Positions 8,257 through 16,655 of a stretch of DNA of 64,000 nt are shown in pieces. Each line of letters opens with the position of its first letter. Position 1 is the stretch's first letter. Source of the DNA: an uncultured Desulfofustis sp. (GTDB lineage Bacteria > Desulfobacterota > Desulfobulbia > Desulfobulbales > Desulfocapsaceae); the NCBI GenBank assembly GCA_905479735.1, contig CAJQNS010000061.1, positions 1-64,000 on the forward strand. Reading direction: 5' to 3'. A model generated the notes under the pieces. That model made no database searches, was not told the DNA's origin, and saw nothing but the letters and a program-made list of their open reading frames with translations. The translations under genes were made by a program, and so were the position numbers.

Positions 8257-9114
8257 ATGAACATGAGAAAAATAACCTCGATGACCATGCTGCTGTCGCT
8301 GCTGGTTTTAACCATCAATTCAATCATTCTCTATGTAGTACCTGAGGGAAGAATCGCCTATTGGGCCGACTGGAAGTTCCTGGGCCTGACAAAAGGCGAC
8401 TGGGGAGCCCAGCATACGACTGTTGGCGTGCTCTTCCTGATCGCCGGAATTATGCACATCTATTATAACTGGAAGCCGATTCTTGCCTACATGAAGAACA
8501 AGACCAGGCAGATCAAGGTTTTTACCGGCTCTTTCAACGTCGCCCTGGCCCTTACCGCCATTTTTGTTGTTGGAACCTATTTCAATATTCCGCCGTTGAG
8601 CACTATTCTACACATTTCTGAGTCGGTCAAAGACCAGGCTGCAGTTACTTACGGGGAACCACCCTACGGACATGCCGAGTCCTCCACCCTGAAGATGTTT
8701 ACCAAAAGAGAAAATCTTGATCTGCAACAGAGCCTCGAACTGCTCCGATCTGGTGGCATAAAAGTCGATGGGCCAGAGGACATTTTAAAAACCGTCGCCT
8801 GGAGAAACGATCGCTCGCCCCAGCAGGTCTACGAAATTATGAAACCAGCAAAACTGGCGGATACACAATCAGCTTCGACTGACGCAGCGGGACGATTCCC
8901 AGATGCGCCCGAGTCAGGTTGGGGAAAAAAGAAGCTGGCAGAGGCATGTCTCGAGTACGGACTGAATCTTGAAGATATTCTGGCAAAATTCGGGGAGCGC
9001 GGTGTAGTGGCGGAAGCAGAGATGAACATTAAAGAGATCGCCTCGGCCAACGATATAGATCCAATGGGCGTATTCGAAACCCTGCACGACATTGTTACCT
9101 CTAAAAACTGCTGA
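8257..9114 (+). CDS. DUF4405-like membrane protein with duplicated C-terminal module
   Basis: A 285-residue protein. I start at the ATG at 8257, which follows AGGA. The upstream ATG at 8176 lies in AT-rich sequence without a ribosome site. Three membrane helices fill residues 8-28, 48-72 and 95-115. AQHTTVGVLF and AGIMHIYYNW place histidines in helix 2, as in DUF4405 proteins that resemble cytochrome b561-type membrane haem domains. The C-terminal half has two related copies of a short helical module sharing the pattern A-x-x-N-D-x-x-P-x-x-V-(Y/F)-E, near AWRNDRSPQQVYEIM and ASANDIDPMGVFETL. Function unknown; haem binding is inference. Confidence 0.7.
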   Translation: MNMRKITSMTMLLSLLVLTINSIILYVVPEGRIAYWADWKFLGLTKGDWGAQHTTVGVLFLIAGIMHIYYNWKPILAYMKNKTRQIKVFTGSFNVALALTAIFVVGTYFNIPPLSTILHISESVKDQAAVTYGEPPYGHAESSTLKMFTKRENLDLQQSLELLRSGGIKVDGPEDILKTVAWRNDRSPQQVYEIMKPAKLADTQSASTDAAGRFPDAPESGWGKKKLAEACLEYGLNLEDILAKFGERGVVAEAEMNIKEIASANDIDPMGVFETLHDIVTSKNC

Positions 9115-9144
9115 AATATCAATTTATTAGCAACCATCCCTACA

Positions 9145-9169
9145 GGGGGGACTGTCTAATCGTCCCCCC
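9145..9169 (+). terminator. Strong GC hairpin after the DUF4405 gene
   Basis: GGGGGGAC at 9145-9152 pairs perfectly with GTCCCCCC at 9162-9169 around a 9-base loop, 30 bases past the stop at 9114. A second short GC palindrome (GGCCCCGGGGC) follows directly. There is no T-run, so it may act as an mRNA-end stabiliser rather than a classical terminator. Confidence 0.5.
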
Positions 9170-9520
9170 GGCCCCGGGGCACCCTCCGCGGACAATAAAT
9201 TTGTTTGCAGATAGAAGTAGCCACAACCTGGATTCTTCGCTCAGCGGGATTCAGGCTGCGCTGTTTTCTCTGCCCACCAGTAGAATAATTTATGGGTATT
9301 GGTTAATTTCCGAAATCTGCCCATGAATTGTCAGGTTCACAGGAGATAACCTCACTAACAGTTGGTGCTTGAAGATCTGGTCCCGGGAGGTCTGAAAAGT
9401 TAACCAAATAGTGATTTTTTTTATATGATGTCAGCTACCTTTGAGGTTTTCTGGTCTTGACTTTGACGGCTTGGTAAATATCTTCTGCTCTATCGTTAAT
9501 TCCAACGGGAGCTAGTATCT
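9170..9520. other. Intergenic region before the PilZ gene
   Basis: About 350 bases with no credible coding frame in either strand. The last 120 bases are AT-rich and probably hold the PilZ gene promoter, but I cannot pick a clear -10/-35 pair. GGGAGCTAGTATCT directly precedes the PilZ start and gives its ribosome site. Confidence 0.35.
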
Positions 9521-9832
9521 ATGCACTCAGAAGAACGTAGAGAGTCTTACAGGTTGGTAGACCTCTCCAAAGCAACCTGTAATCTGATAGATGGTGATGA
9601 TCGCATACAGGGTACGCTAAAGAATCTCAGCAGGACCGGATTCTTCATAGAAGCGGAGAGACAACCGGAAATTTCGAAAAGTTACGGCATCGAAATCATT
9701 CTTCAGGGATCACACAGCAGGCTCGTGGTCGATGACCTGTTCGGGGTCGTCACCAGAGCAGATGGAGAAGGAGTCGCCGTTGAATTCTCCAAATCCTTTG
9801 AGTGGCTTGTGCTGGCGCCAATTTTCTTTTAG
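9521..9832 (+). CDS. Single-domain PilZ protein (predicted c-di-GMP binding)
   Basis: A 103-residue stand-alone PilZ domain. The N-terminal arginine cluster (SEERRESYR, residues 3-11) corresponds to the RxxxR part and NLSRTGFFIE (about residues 34-43) to the (D/N)xSxxG part of the c-di-GMP-binding motif, both intact. It therefore probably binds cyclic di-GMP and acts as an adaptor for motility, exopolysaccharide or another target. No diguanylate cyclase or target is adjacent, so the output is unknown. The gene converges on the minus-strand MFS gene with 29 bases between them. Confidence 0.82.
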   Translation: MHSEERRESYRLVDLSKATCNLIDGDDRIQGTLKNLSRTGFFIEAERQPEISKSYGIEIILQGSHSRLVVDDLFGVVTRADGEGVAVEFSKSFEWLVLAPIFF

Positions 9833-9861
9833 ACGAAAAGGAGACGACCTTTGGTCGCCAG

Positions 9862-11073
9862 TTAATCTTCCCCAACAAGATTTCGGTCACTCTTGGGAGC
9901 TTGCAGCGGCGACCAGCCGTGCAACCCCCAGAGCACTGCCAGCAGTCCCAAAAAAGTGAACCCGGCAGAGGCTGCAGCCACCCCAGCAATTCCGCCCATA
10001 CCCCAGAGAAAACCGGCAATGAGAACGCCAACCATTCTGCCGACTCCGGCGGTGGCGTAGTAGCCAGACATCATCGTTGCCCGGGCCTGCGGAAGTACTT
10101 CCGTACAAAGAGGAAAACTGGTGACAATGGTAAACTCGAACGACAGAAATACCAGGAACAACCCGACCATTGCCAGACCCAGACTCTGGCCGATAACGGG
10201 CAGCAGCAAATAGGCGGATATGGCCATCAGAGGGCCCAGTATGATTGCTCTTTTCAGTCCAAGTCGATCAGAAAACAGGGCGGTCATCGATTCTCCAAGC
10301 AACTCGGCACTTCCTATGGCCACGGTGGAAAACCCCAGCGCAACAATCGAGACATTGAAATCCTGCTCAAACCAGGCACCGTAAACCACAAACAGGCAAT
10401 CATTGGCAACCGATATGAAGAAGCCGAAGGCCAGCATTCCTGCGGCCGGCCTGGATTTTGCGAGCTGCATCATGGAAGCCAGGAAGTTCACTTTCCCCCG
10501 CTGCCTTTTAGAACGGGCCTTATCGGCGGGAATCATCACTCCCATAAGCACCCAGCTTATACCGCCGAGCGCGGCAAGCAGATAGAAAGAGTTTCCCAAA
10601 CCGGCATGTTCGATAACCAGAGCCAGGGCCGGGATGCCAATCAGCGTACTGCCGGCCCAGGCCGTTTCTGCAATGCCTATAATCCGCCCCCTGCGTTCGA
10701 AACTGACGTTATTGCCGACGAAGGCCTGAATCGCCGGATCAAATAAAGTTTTTCCAAAACTGGCAACGACCAGACCAACGAATACCGGCCAGTACGCAGG
10801 CACCAACCCGCAGATGAGCATACCCAGCGCCAGCATGGCCAGACCCGCCCGCATCATCATCTTGTAGCCGTAACGGTCCGCCAGGGGACCGGCGAAAATA
10901 CCAAGCAGGGAGGTAAACTGACCCGCAGCAATGATCGAGGTGATGGCTCCGAGCGGCACCTCGAGCCCCCTGCTCAACGCCGGAGCGAAGGGGTAAACAA
11001 ACCGGCGACCGGTATTGAGAAGCAGCCTGAAGGCGGTGATTAGCAGAATCTGTCGTAAAAAGGCTCGGGTCAT
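9862..11073 (-). CDS. MFS transporter, drug/metabolite efflux type
   Basis: A 403-residue protein with about 12 membrane helices. The MFS loop signature between helices 2 and 3 is visible as GPLADRYGYKMMMRAG (near residue 62-77), and the second-half equivalent is ALFSDRLGLKRAIILG (about 270). The N-terminal half includes LDP-like FGKTLFDPAIQAFVG and the sequence FERRGRIIGIAETAWAGSTL, frequent in MFS exporters. The substrate cannot be inferred. The gene stands alone between the PilZ gene and a gene-poor gap. Confidence 0.8.
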   Translation of the reverse strand: MTRAFLRQILLITAFRLLLNTGRRFVYPFAPALSRGLEVPLGAITSIIAAGQFTSLLGIFAGPLADRYGYKMMMRAGLAMLALGMLICGLVPAYWPVFVGLVVASFGKTLFDPAIQAFVGNNVSFERRGRIIGIAETAWAGSTLIGIPALALVIEHAGLGNSFYLLAALGGISWVLMGVMIPADKARSKRQRGKVNFLASMMQLAKSRPAAGMLAFGFFISVANDCLFVVYGAWFEQDFNVSIVALGFSTVAIGSAELLGESMTALFSDRLGLKRAIILGPLMAISAYLLLPVIGQSLGLAMVGLFLVFLSFEFTIVTSFPLCTEVLPQARATMMSGYYATAGVGRMVGVLIAGFLWGMGGIAGVAAASAGFTFLGLLAVLWGLHGWSPLQAPKSDRNLVGED

Positions 11074-11168
11074 GCCAAGGAAGATACCAGGTGAATTGTT
11101 TGTATAAAAAACGGCTCGAAAAGATAACGGAGGGGTCTCTGTTTCTATTGAAAACGATGGGAGGAATT

Positions 11169-11258
11169 ATGTCCTTAAAAATAAGCAGAATAATTTACCA
11201 GGCCGAAACAATAGGCAGTCGCCTGCTCTATATGAGAGCCATCGTGCTCTACCTATGA
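11169..11258 (+). CDS. Possible 29-residue small protein
   Basis: An ATG at 11169 sits 5 bases after a strong GGGAGGAATT ribosome site and opens a 29-codon frame ending with TGA at 11256-11258. The peptide starts MSLKISRIIYQAETIG and ends with an aliphatic stretch. It lies in the otherwise empty gap between the MFS gene and the CotH gene. Only the ribosome site supports it; chance occurrence is quite possible. Confidence 0.25.
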   Translation: MSLKISRIIYQAETIGSRLLYMRAIVLYL

Positions 11259-11284
11259 AACTAAAACCTGAGGTACCGATTTCT

Positions 11285-13459
11285 TCAATTAACACCGTGA
11301 ACCTGGCATTCCTCGCCGCTTGAAATGGATAGTGCGATTTGCTGTTTTAGTGTTCGCTTACCGTTAACGAGCCAATATCTGACCTCACCTGAATCCGCTG
11401 GGGCAACCGCCAGTGTCGATCCGGGGAAATAATACCCATAGTAAGGTCCCTCTTTCTTATACCCATCTACTATTACCGGATAGCTGTCTGATGTTACTTC
11501 ACAGACAATGGCCGGATCTGTAGGAAACTGCTGTTCCATCTCTTTTAATAAATAAGGAATTCGTTCAGTAAAATAGGTCCTCAAGATACCAATATACTCA
11601 TCTCCCTCAGGGTAATCTATGGTTGTCAATATCTTCTGGTAGTAATCCAGCAATTGGGCAACAAATTTTTGGGTTACCCGATGGTTAATGGTTGAAGTAA
11701 AAAGAGTTTTAGTTTGCTCTCTAAATTCTGAATCCTCGTTTATTAAGCGTTTGAATAATCGGACTCGTGCACATTGGTGCGGTTTTTGCCCTTGGTCATC
11801 CATGAAAAAACCAGCGAATGATGGAGGCTGCTCCCAGCGTTCTCGTGGCTCGTCTCTTTCATTTTTTATCTCAACAGGGACATCAATATAACTGTGATCA
11901 AAATCCCAGCTGTACCAGAAATACCTGCTATCACGACTTGAACCTTTGAGAAGAACTCCCTGACAATAATCCGTAGTGGCATTTATCATGTATGAAAAAA
12001 TTGACTGAACAAGATTTTCAAGGTCAACAAATTGTGACGCGTATTGTTCGTCCATCTCCACATCTTGTTTGATGTCATTTAAAAAACCTGAAAAAAAATG
12101 GTAATCCGCCTCGTGTGGTGTGCCCCTGATCCGGAAATACTGATAATCTTTTTCCGGCAGCATTGCTTTGATCTGTTTTTCGCCAAGATGCGGCACCATA
12201 TAATAAAGACCGAGATTTTGACCATTGAGATACAGCAAACACATCTCCGTCATTGGGGCCAAACCACCTGCCTGCCGAGTTACATCATAAGCAATCGGAC
12301 TGTTCAACGGCCATTGCTTCCATTGAGACTGCTTAACAGCAAGCCGTTTAATTGTTCGGACTGAGCCATCAAAAATCTTATCCGACTCAATCTTCGATGT
12401 GCCATATTCTTCACGGAAATAGAGACGAAAATTAATCAGACCTTGCTCACGTCCGGGATCCCCACCCTGAAGGCGTACACCGCTGAAGGTTGAAAAAACT
12501 GCTTGCCCATCTTTAAAAAACCGGACATAGCCAAGCCGCTCCCATTCCCGGCCATGACCGTCATAATTGGTCAAAATGCCATAATCCTCGGCATAAAGAT
12601 CGATACTCTCTATATCAATAGCAAGAACCGGGATTCTAGCAATGCTGGTTGCGGCTAGAGATTGATCAGATATGTTTAAGTTGTTCAAGAGGTGATGATC
12701 TCTGCTGGCGGTCAATTCAATTGGCGTCTGGCCTTGCTTTTTGTGAAACTTACTTATGCCAACCGATGGTTTTTGCTGAAAAGACAAATTGCTTTTAAGG
12801 TGCTCAGTTTGCTTCAAGGGGTTTATTAAAGCAGCTGATTCGGTATAGGTAATGTTCTTTGACAGGCTGTGACGGAAAAAACTGGAAAAGCCTACCTGGT
12901 CATTAAAAACCAGTGGATGATAGCCATTTTTTAAAAAACCAATACCATAGATGTTTACCGGATATTGCTTGTTGCGGAAGGTAAGCCTCAGTTGAGGATT
13001 AGTACTGTCAGAGTCGATGAAAAATGAGTAACCAAATTTTTCTGATTTAATCTGTGAAGAGACCTGCTCAACCCAGGAACCGTTTTTCATAACTTCTATT
13101 TTGAACCTGACGGCAGGTTCCTGTGATTGCATCTCTATATAACCAAATATCCCGCTCTCTTTGAAACGGTCGAATCTCTCTAGCAAAAGCCATTTGTTTT
13201 TCTCCCGAGCTATGCGCCGGATAAAATCAACCGGATTCGTGGTGATACGACTGGAGATCTGCTTGTTTTCAACAGGTGCAATAGTTCCTGACTTACGCAG
13301 TATTTTACCGGTTTCGCCAAAGGCAAGCAGGGGGGAAGGAATAGTTTTATTCTGAAACAGTTCCCGTGGAGTATCCCAGTAAAAAGCAAGCACAGAGAGG
13401 ATAAGACCGAGAAAAAGCGTTCCGAGAAAAATGAATATTGCTTTTTTCTCCGGCTTCAT
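11285..13459 (-). CDS. CotH-like kinase family protein, membrane-anchored
   Basis: A 724-residue protein with an N-terminal membrane anchor (about residues 8-27), a poorly conserved N-terminal half of about 280 residues, and then a CotH-type domain (residues about 285-600). CotH hallmarks are GVRLQGGDPGREQ and FRLYFREEYG near residues 330-355, LGLYYMVPHLGEKQIK around 415, and the metal-site-like WYSWDFDHSY near 525. CotH proteins are atypical secretory protein kinases first known from spore coats. The usual basic residues before FRLYF (K-S type) are replaced by I-N here, so catalysis is uncertain. It starts 3 bases after the DUF4956 gene and ends the cassette. Confidence 0.8.
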   Translation of the reverse strand: MKPEKKAIFIFLGTLFLGLILSVLAFYWDTPRELFQNKTIPSPLLAFGETGKILRKSGTIAPVENKQISSRITTNPVDFIRRIAREKNKWLLLERFDRFKESGIFGYIEMQSQEPAVRFKIEVMKNGSWVEQVSSQIKSEKFGYSFFIDSDSTNPQLRLTFRNKQYPVNIYGIGFLKNGYHPLVFNDQVGFSSFFRHSLSKNITYTESAALINPLKQTEHLKSNLSFQQKPSVGISKFHKKQGQTPIELTASRDHHLLNNLNISDQSLAATSIARIPVLAIDIESIDLYAEDYGILTNYDGHGREWERLGYVRFFKDGQAVFSTFSGVRLQGGDPGREQGLINFRLYFREEYGTSKIESDKIFDGSVRTIKRLAVKQSQWKQWPLNSPIAYDVTRQAGGLAPMTEMCLLYLNGQNLGLYYMVPHLGEKQIKAMLPEKDYQYFRIRGTPHEADYHFFSGFLNDIKQDVEMDEQYASQFVDLENLVQSIFSYMINATTDYCQGVLLKGSSRDSRYFWYSWDFDHSYIDVPVEIKNERDEPRERWEQPPSFAGFFMDDQGQKPHQCARVRLFKRLINEDSEFREQTKTLFTSTINHRVTQKFVAQLLDYYQKILTTIDYPEGDEYIGILRTYFTERIPYLLKEMEQQFPTDPAIVCEVTSDSYPVIVDGYKKEGPYYGYYFPGSTLAVAPADSGEVRYWLVNGKRTLKQQIALSISSGEECQVHGVN

Positions 13460-13462
13460 TTT

Positions 13463-14161
13463 TTAAATGCCGGTCGACCTGTTGACCATAAGATTGAAAT
13501 TAAATTCGGGATAGGTGTCGCTGATTTTTTCTGTTAATGAGCTGATATCACTCTTTCTTGTTTTATGGAAAACAAAAGTGATACAGATATCTTCTTCGCA
13601 GGTGATGCTATGTAAAGATCCTTTGCGCAGCCATTGTTCACACACCCGTTGAATCTCATTTATTGTTTTCCCCGGATCCTTATTTTTGGGACCCCTCACT
13701 ACCAACATTCCACCATTAAGATTTCCCTTGGTCATAGGGGTAACCCACTCCATCACAATGAGCGCAAGAATGGCAAAAACAGCTAGAATTACAGTAAAGA
13801 TAATGTTGAAAGTGGCACAGGAAAGTGAGGAAGCGATGACCAACATGATGAAGCCAATTTCTTCCGGTTCCTTGATTGGTGTTCGAAAGCGGACAATTGA
13901 CAGGGCACCAAGCAACCCTAGAGACAGTGGCAGAGAAAACTGAATGGTAATAAAAATCACGGTTATGGCGATTGAAAGTAGGGGAAATGCCCTATGTACC
14001 TGACTTCCGGTCGCTCGCCTGGAAAAGAAATAGGTATAAAGCGAAGAAATTGCGAACGCCGAAAGCAAAGATGCGGAAATGACAAAGATAAAGGCTCCTA
14101 TGCCAATATCTTCCACCCTTTGATTCCCCATGCCGGAAATTACCGAATACAAATTATCCAT
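13463..14161 (-). CDS. DUF4956 membrane protein
   Basis: A 232-residue protein with four predicted membrane helices in residues 20-140 and a soluble C-terminal domain of about 80 residues. The motif LGALSIVRFRTPIKEPEE near residue 87 is the hallmark of DUF4956. The C-terminal region (from about GGMLVVRGPKN) looks like a small alpha/beta domain. Function unknown. DUF4956 genes are frequently found between VTC and CotH genes, as here, which suggests a membrane partner, possibly a transport or anchoring unit, in polyphosphate or CotH function. It lies 15 bases after the VTC gene. Confidence 0.85.
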   Translation of the reverse strand: MDNLYSVISGMGNQRVEDIGIGAFIFVISASLLSAFAISSLYTYFFSRRATGSQVHRAFPLLSIAITVIFITIQFSLPLSLGLLGALSIVRFRTPIKEPEEIGFIMLVIASSLSCATFNIIFTVILAVFAILALIVMEWVTPMTKGNLNGGMLVVRGPKNKDPGKTINEIQRVCEQWLRKGSLHSITCEEDICITFVFHKTRKSDISSLTEKISDTYPEFNFNLMVNRSTGI

Positions 14162-14176
14162 TAGAGGCCTCGATGG

Positions 14177-14893
14177 CTATGTTGCAAGTGAGGAGACACA
14201 TCGTTCATATTTAGAGAAACGGTCTTTGTTTACTATATTGCTGGTAAGATAGGCCAGTGCAGCTGGTGGGGCATCATCTTTGCCTTTGATTTCAAATACA
14301 CCCACATCCAAGGCTCGATGAGGAGGTGGTGGCAGAAATTGGGAGTTGGTCCTCTCAACTTTAATATCGCAGTCAAGACTCAACCGCACACCCGTATTTG
14401 AATCAACAAATCTTTTACGAGTGTAAGAAATCTGTATGAATGGTTGCAGGTAAGAAGAAACCTTGGTTTCTTTGGCAAATTGCTGATACCAGTTCCCATG
14501 AAAGGGTGAATTTAAACTATTATCCTTGAGCTCATCGAATCTTGTACTGGTAACCCACCGCCTTTTCAGCCTCTTTGCCCCTACTTTCATTTTTTTTTCT
14601 AAAAAAACGGGGACTTGATTATCATCGCTATAGGGTCGGCCTTCCTTAGTTTCGTACCATCTCACCCGAAACTTGGTTTTGAAAAAATCACTGTTAACCT
14701 TCTCATAGTAGGATCTTGCATCAGCAGCTTCAAGATAAATAGACTGAACGCGGGACTCAGGGTAAACTTCATCTTTTTTACAGATAATTGCCAACCAATG
14801 TTCGATGGAACTCGAAAGAATATGAGGAAAGGTATATTTCTGTTCGAACTCTCCATCTTCCTCAAGCACCTTTGTTAACATGAGAGCACCCAT
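14177..14893 (-). CDS. VTC-domain protein, predicted polyphosphate polymerase
   Basis: A 238-residue single-domain VTC protein of the triphosphate-tunnel superfamily. The tunnel strands are recognisable: EFEQKYTF (residue 14), VQSIYLEA (49), KFRVRWYET (73), VFLEKKMK (95), KRRWVTS (110), QISYTRKRF (152), RLSLDCDIK (169), VFEIKGK (195) and KDRFSKYERC near the end. These supply the Lys/Arg and Glu residues that bind ATP and polyphosphate. In yeast Vtc4 this domain makes polyphosphate from ATP. The start is the ATG at 14893 (AGGG upstream); a second ATG at 14881 is possible. First gene of the VTC-DUF4956-CotH cassette. Confidence 0.82.
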   Translation of the reverse strand: MGALMLTKVLEEDGEFEQKYTFPHILSSSIEHWLAIICKKDEVYPESRVQSIYLEAADARSYYEKVNSDFFKTKFRVRWYETKEGRPYSDDNQVPVFLEKKMKVGAKRLKRRWVTSTRFDELKDNSLNSPFHGNWYQQFAKETKVSSYLQPFIQISYTRKRFVDSNTGVRLSLDCDIKVERTNSQFLPPPPHRALDVGVFEIKGKDDAPPAALAYLTSNIVNKDRFSKYERCVSSLAT

Positions 14894-15490
14894 ATATCGG
14901 CCCTGATATTGTTAAAACATCTACTCAAACGAGTCCACTATCCGAACATATCCATCCTTCGAACACACCCGTCAATCAGCTCTTATCAATGTCCTGATTC
15001 ACGATCCCAGGTTTTACAAAAGTAGATATAAACTGACTATACAAAAGTAGATATAAACTGACGGGTTCTCAGTTAAATTATGTTATTGCTACTCGATTTA
15101 ATGCCAGAGGCCAGCAAGTTCAGCCCCGTAGACATCATCCTGCGAAAACCTTAACCATCGTTCATAGATCATATAACGATTTAGTCTGCCTGAAAAGACG
15201 ATGCCATAATAACCTGCAATCGGGGCAAAATTAAGGAGACAAGATCTTATCGAACAACCCGACAATTTTTACAGGACCACCTTTATGATAGCAACAATTT
15301 ATTGGAGAAACTTCGCTGGTCAAACGCACCAGGAGCTCACAATGATTAATCCTATGGCTACTTTTCAACAAGGGTATCTTGTTAATTTAGGTTGCGTACG
15401 ATAGGAAGATCATGGTTGAATCGTGACCAATTTCAATCATAACTCTGTTTTTAAACTAGCCTGATTACCCTCACGAAATTTTCTGAAGAG
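14894..15490. other. Gene-free region between the VTC cassette and the PqqD operon
   Basis: About 600 bases without a credible gene, between divergent transcription units. It contains the direct repeat at 15015-15062 and AT-rich stretches that probably hold promoters for both sides. I see no tRNA, riboswitch or insertion-sequence ends here. Confidence 0.4.
15015..15062. repeat. Tandem direct repeat, two 23-base copies
   Basis: Two identical 23-base copies lie at 15015-15037 and 15040-15062, with a period of 25 bases. Each contains AGTAGATATAAACTGAC. The spacing of about 2.4 helix turns would place two bound proteins on nearby faces, so a regulator site is possible. A simple duplication is the alternative. 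Confidence 0.7.
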
Positions 15491-15775
15491 ATGCCACTCC
15501 TTATGGATGTAAGCAAGATCGTAGAGTTAAAAAAAGACTATTTAATTGAACGGATAGATGGAGAAATCACGGTTTATCATCCGACTTTGACCACCGCCGT
15601 CTATCTCAACGAGACAGGTGCCCTGATCTGGGAATTGTGTGACGGCAAGCGCACAATTTTAGATATTATCGAGGCGCTGAGCGAACAATACCCTGAGAGC
15701 CGCACGCAGATAGAGACTGATGTAAAAACACTGATCACTCAACTGATCGAGCGCGATATCGGCGAGTTGAAATAA
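15491..15775 (+). CDS. PqqD-like small protein
   Basis: A 94-residue PqqD-family protein. The family pattern is clear: a beta hairpin with ITVYHPTLTTAVYLNETGALIWEL, then helices with DGKRTILDIIEALSEQYPE and a final segment ending LIERDIGEL. Such proteins bind leader peptides of ribosomally made peptides as RiPP recognition elements, or occur in polysaccharide-linked clusters with an HprK-like kinase. A later in-frame ATG at 15503 is an alternative start. It leads a three-gene unit with 30 and 10 bases between genes. Confidence 0.82.
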   Translation: MPLLMDVSKIVELKKDYLIERIDGEITVYHPTLTTAVYLNETGALIWELCDGKRTILDIIEALSEQYPESRTQIETDVKTLITQLIERDIGELK

Positions 15776-15805
15776 ACCGTTTCATTGCCATAGGCAAACC
15801 ACTCT

Positions 15806-16645
15806 ATGAATCTTTTTACCGTCGCATTTGCCGGATCGACCGTGACGCTTCTCTACGACACCAAAGATGCGCGGGAATTTCTGACACTACTTTTTAGAGA
15901 TGTTACCCAGCAAACCAGCGGCGACGTGCAGCAGCATCAGCTTTCCTTGCTTGCCGACAAAGGACTTAACGTGTATCGGCTTCAGGCTGGCAACACCCAG
16001 CTTTGTCGCGGCCGCCTGGGTGTCCGATTCGCTGCCCATATATACGATACGGTGATTTTCCACCTTTTGAACAGGGCCGAAAACGGAATCGCTTTGCATG
16101 CCGGTGCTGTCATCTGTAACGATCTGATAATTCTGCTGCCGGGCCAAAGCGGTGCAGGGAAATCCACGCTGACCAGTTGGCTCACCTGCCACAATTGTTC
16201 ATACCTGACCGATGAGTTGATATTCATATCTATTCACGATCCCCGGGAAATAAAGTATTTCAGCAGACCGCTTTGCCTAAAACCGGGATCGATGCACTTG
16301 TTTGAAGAACTGCTGGCATCAGATAAGAAAGACGATTTTCTCATGGACCTCCACGGCGCGGTTATTCCCCATCGACTGCTCAATCCGGAATTCAAAGAAC
16401 CCCAAGCGCCGCCTGCACTGATCATCATGCCCGACTATGCCCCGGAATCGGACCCCGAAATTGAACCCATCAGCAGAGCCCGTCTAGGTACCCTTTTGAT
16501 GGCTTGTCATGTCAACGCCCGCAACCTGGTCGATCACGGCTTTAGAGAGGTCCTGGATATTGCCAGGTCCACGCCGGCCGTTCGTCTTCGCTACAACAGC
16601 CTGCAAGATGCATCCAGCCTCCTCGATGCATTTTTGCAAGAATAG
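15806..16645 (+). CDS. HPr-kinase-like P-loop protein
   Basis: A 279-residue protein resembling the catalytic half of HprK. The P-loop is LLPGQSGAGKSTLTSWL (near residue 110-126). GIALHAGAVICNDLIILLPG before it and YLTDELIFI after it correspond to the family pattern in which a His and an Asp-Glu act in phosphotransfer and metal binding. HprK proper phosphorylates the sugar-transport protein HPr. Shorter relatives beside PqqD and nucleotidyltransferase genes occur in RiPP and polysaccharide contexts, and in lasso-peptide clusters some phosphorylate the peptide. Its substrate here is unknown. Confidence 0.78.
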   Translation: MNLFTVAFAGSTVTLLYDTKDAREFLTLLFRDVTQQTSGDVQQHQLSLLADKGLNVYRLQAGNTQLCRGRLGVRFAAHIYDTVIFHLLNRAENGIALHAGAVICNDLIILLPGQSGAGKSTLTSWLTCHNCSYLTDELIFISIHDPREIKYFSRPLCLKPGSMHLFEELLASDKKDDFLMDLHGAVIPHRLLNPEFKEPQAPPALIIMPDYAPESDPEIEPISRARLGTLLMACHVNARNLVDHGFREVLDIARSTPAVRLRYNSLQDASSLLDAFLQE

Positions 16646-16655
16646 AGCCGGCTGA

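Noticed and set aside
9802-10746. Long plus-strand frame of 314 codons
   Set aside because: It is antisense to the MFS transporter, whose helices and loop motifs are clear. The plus-strand product is low-complexity and His/Gln/Gly-rich.
14894-15490. CRISPR-like array around the two 23-base copies
   Set aside because: Only two copies with a 2-base spacer; no array and no cas genes.
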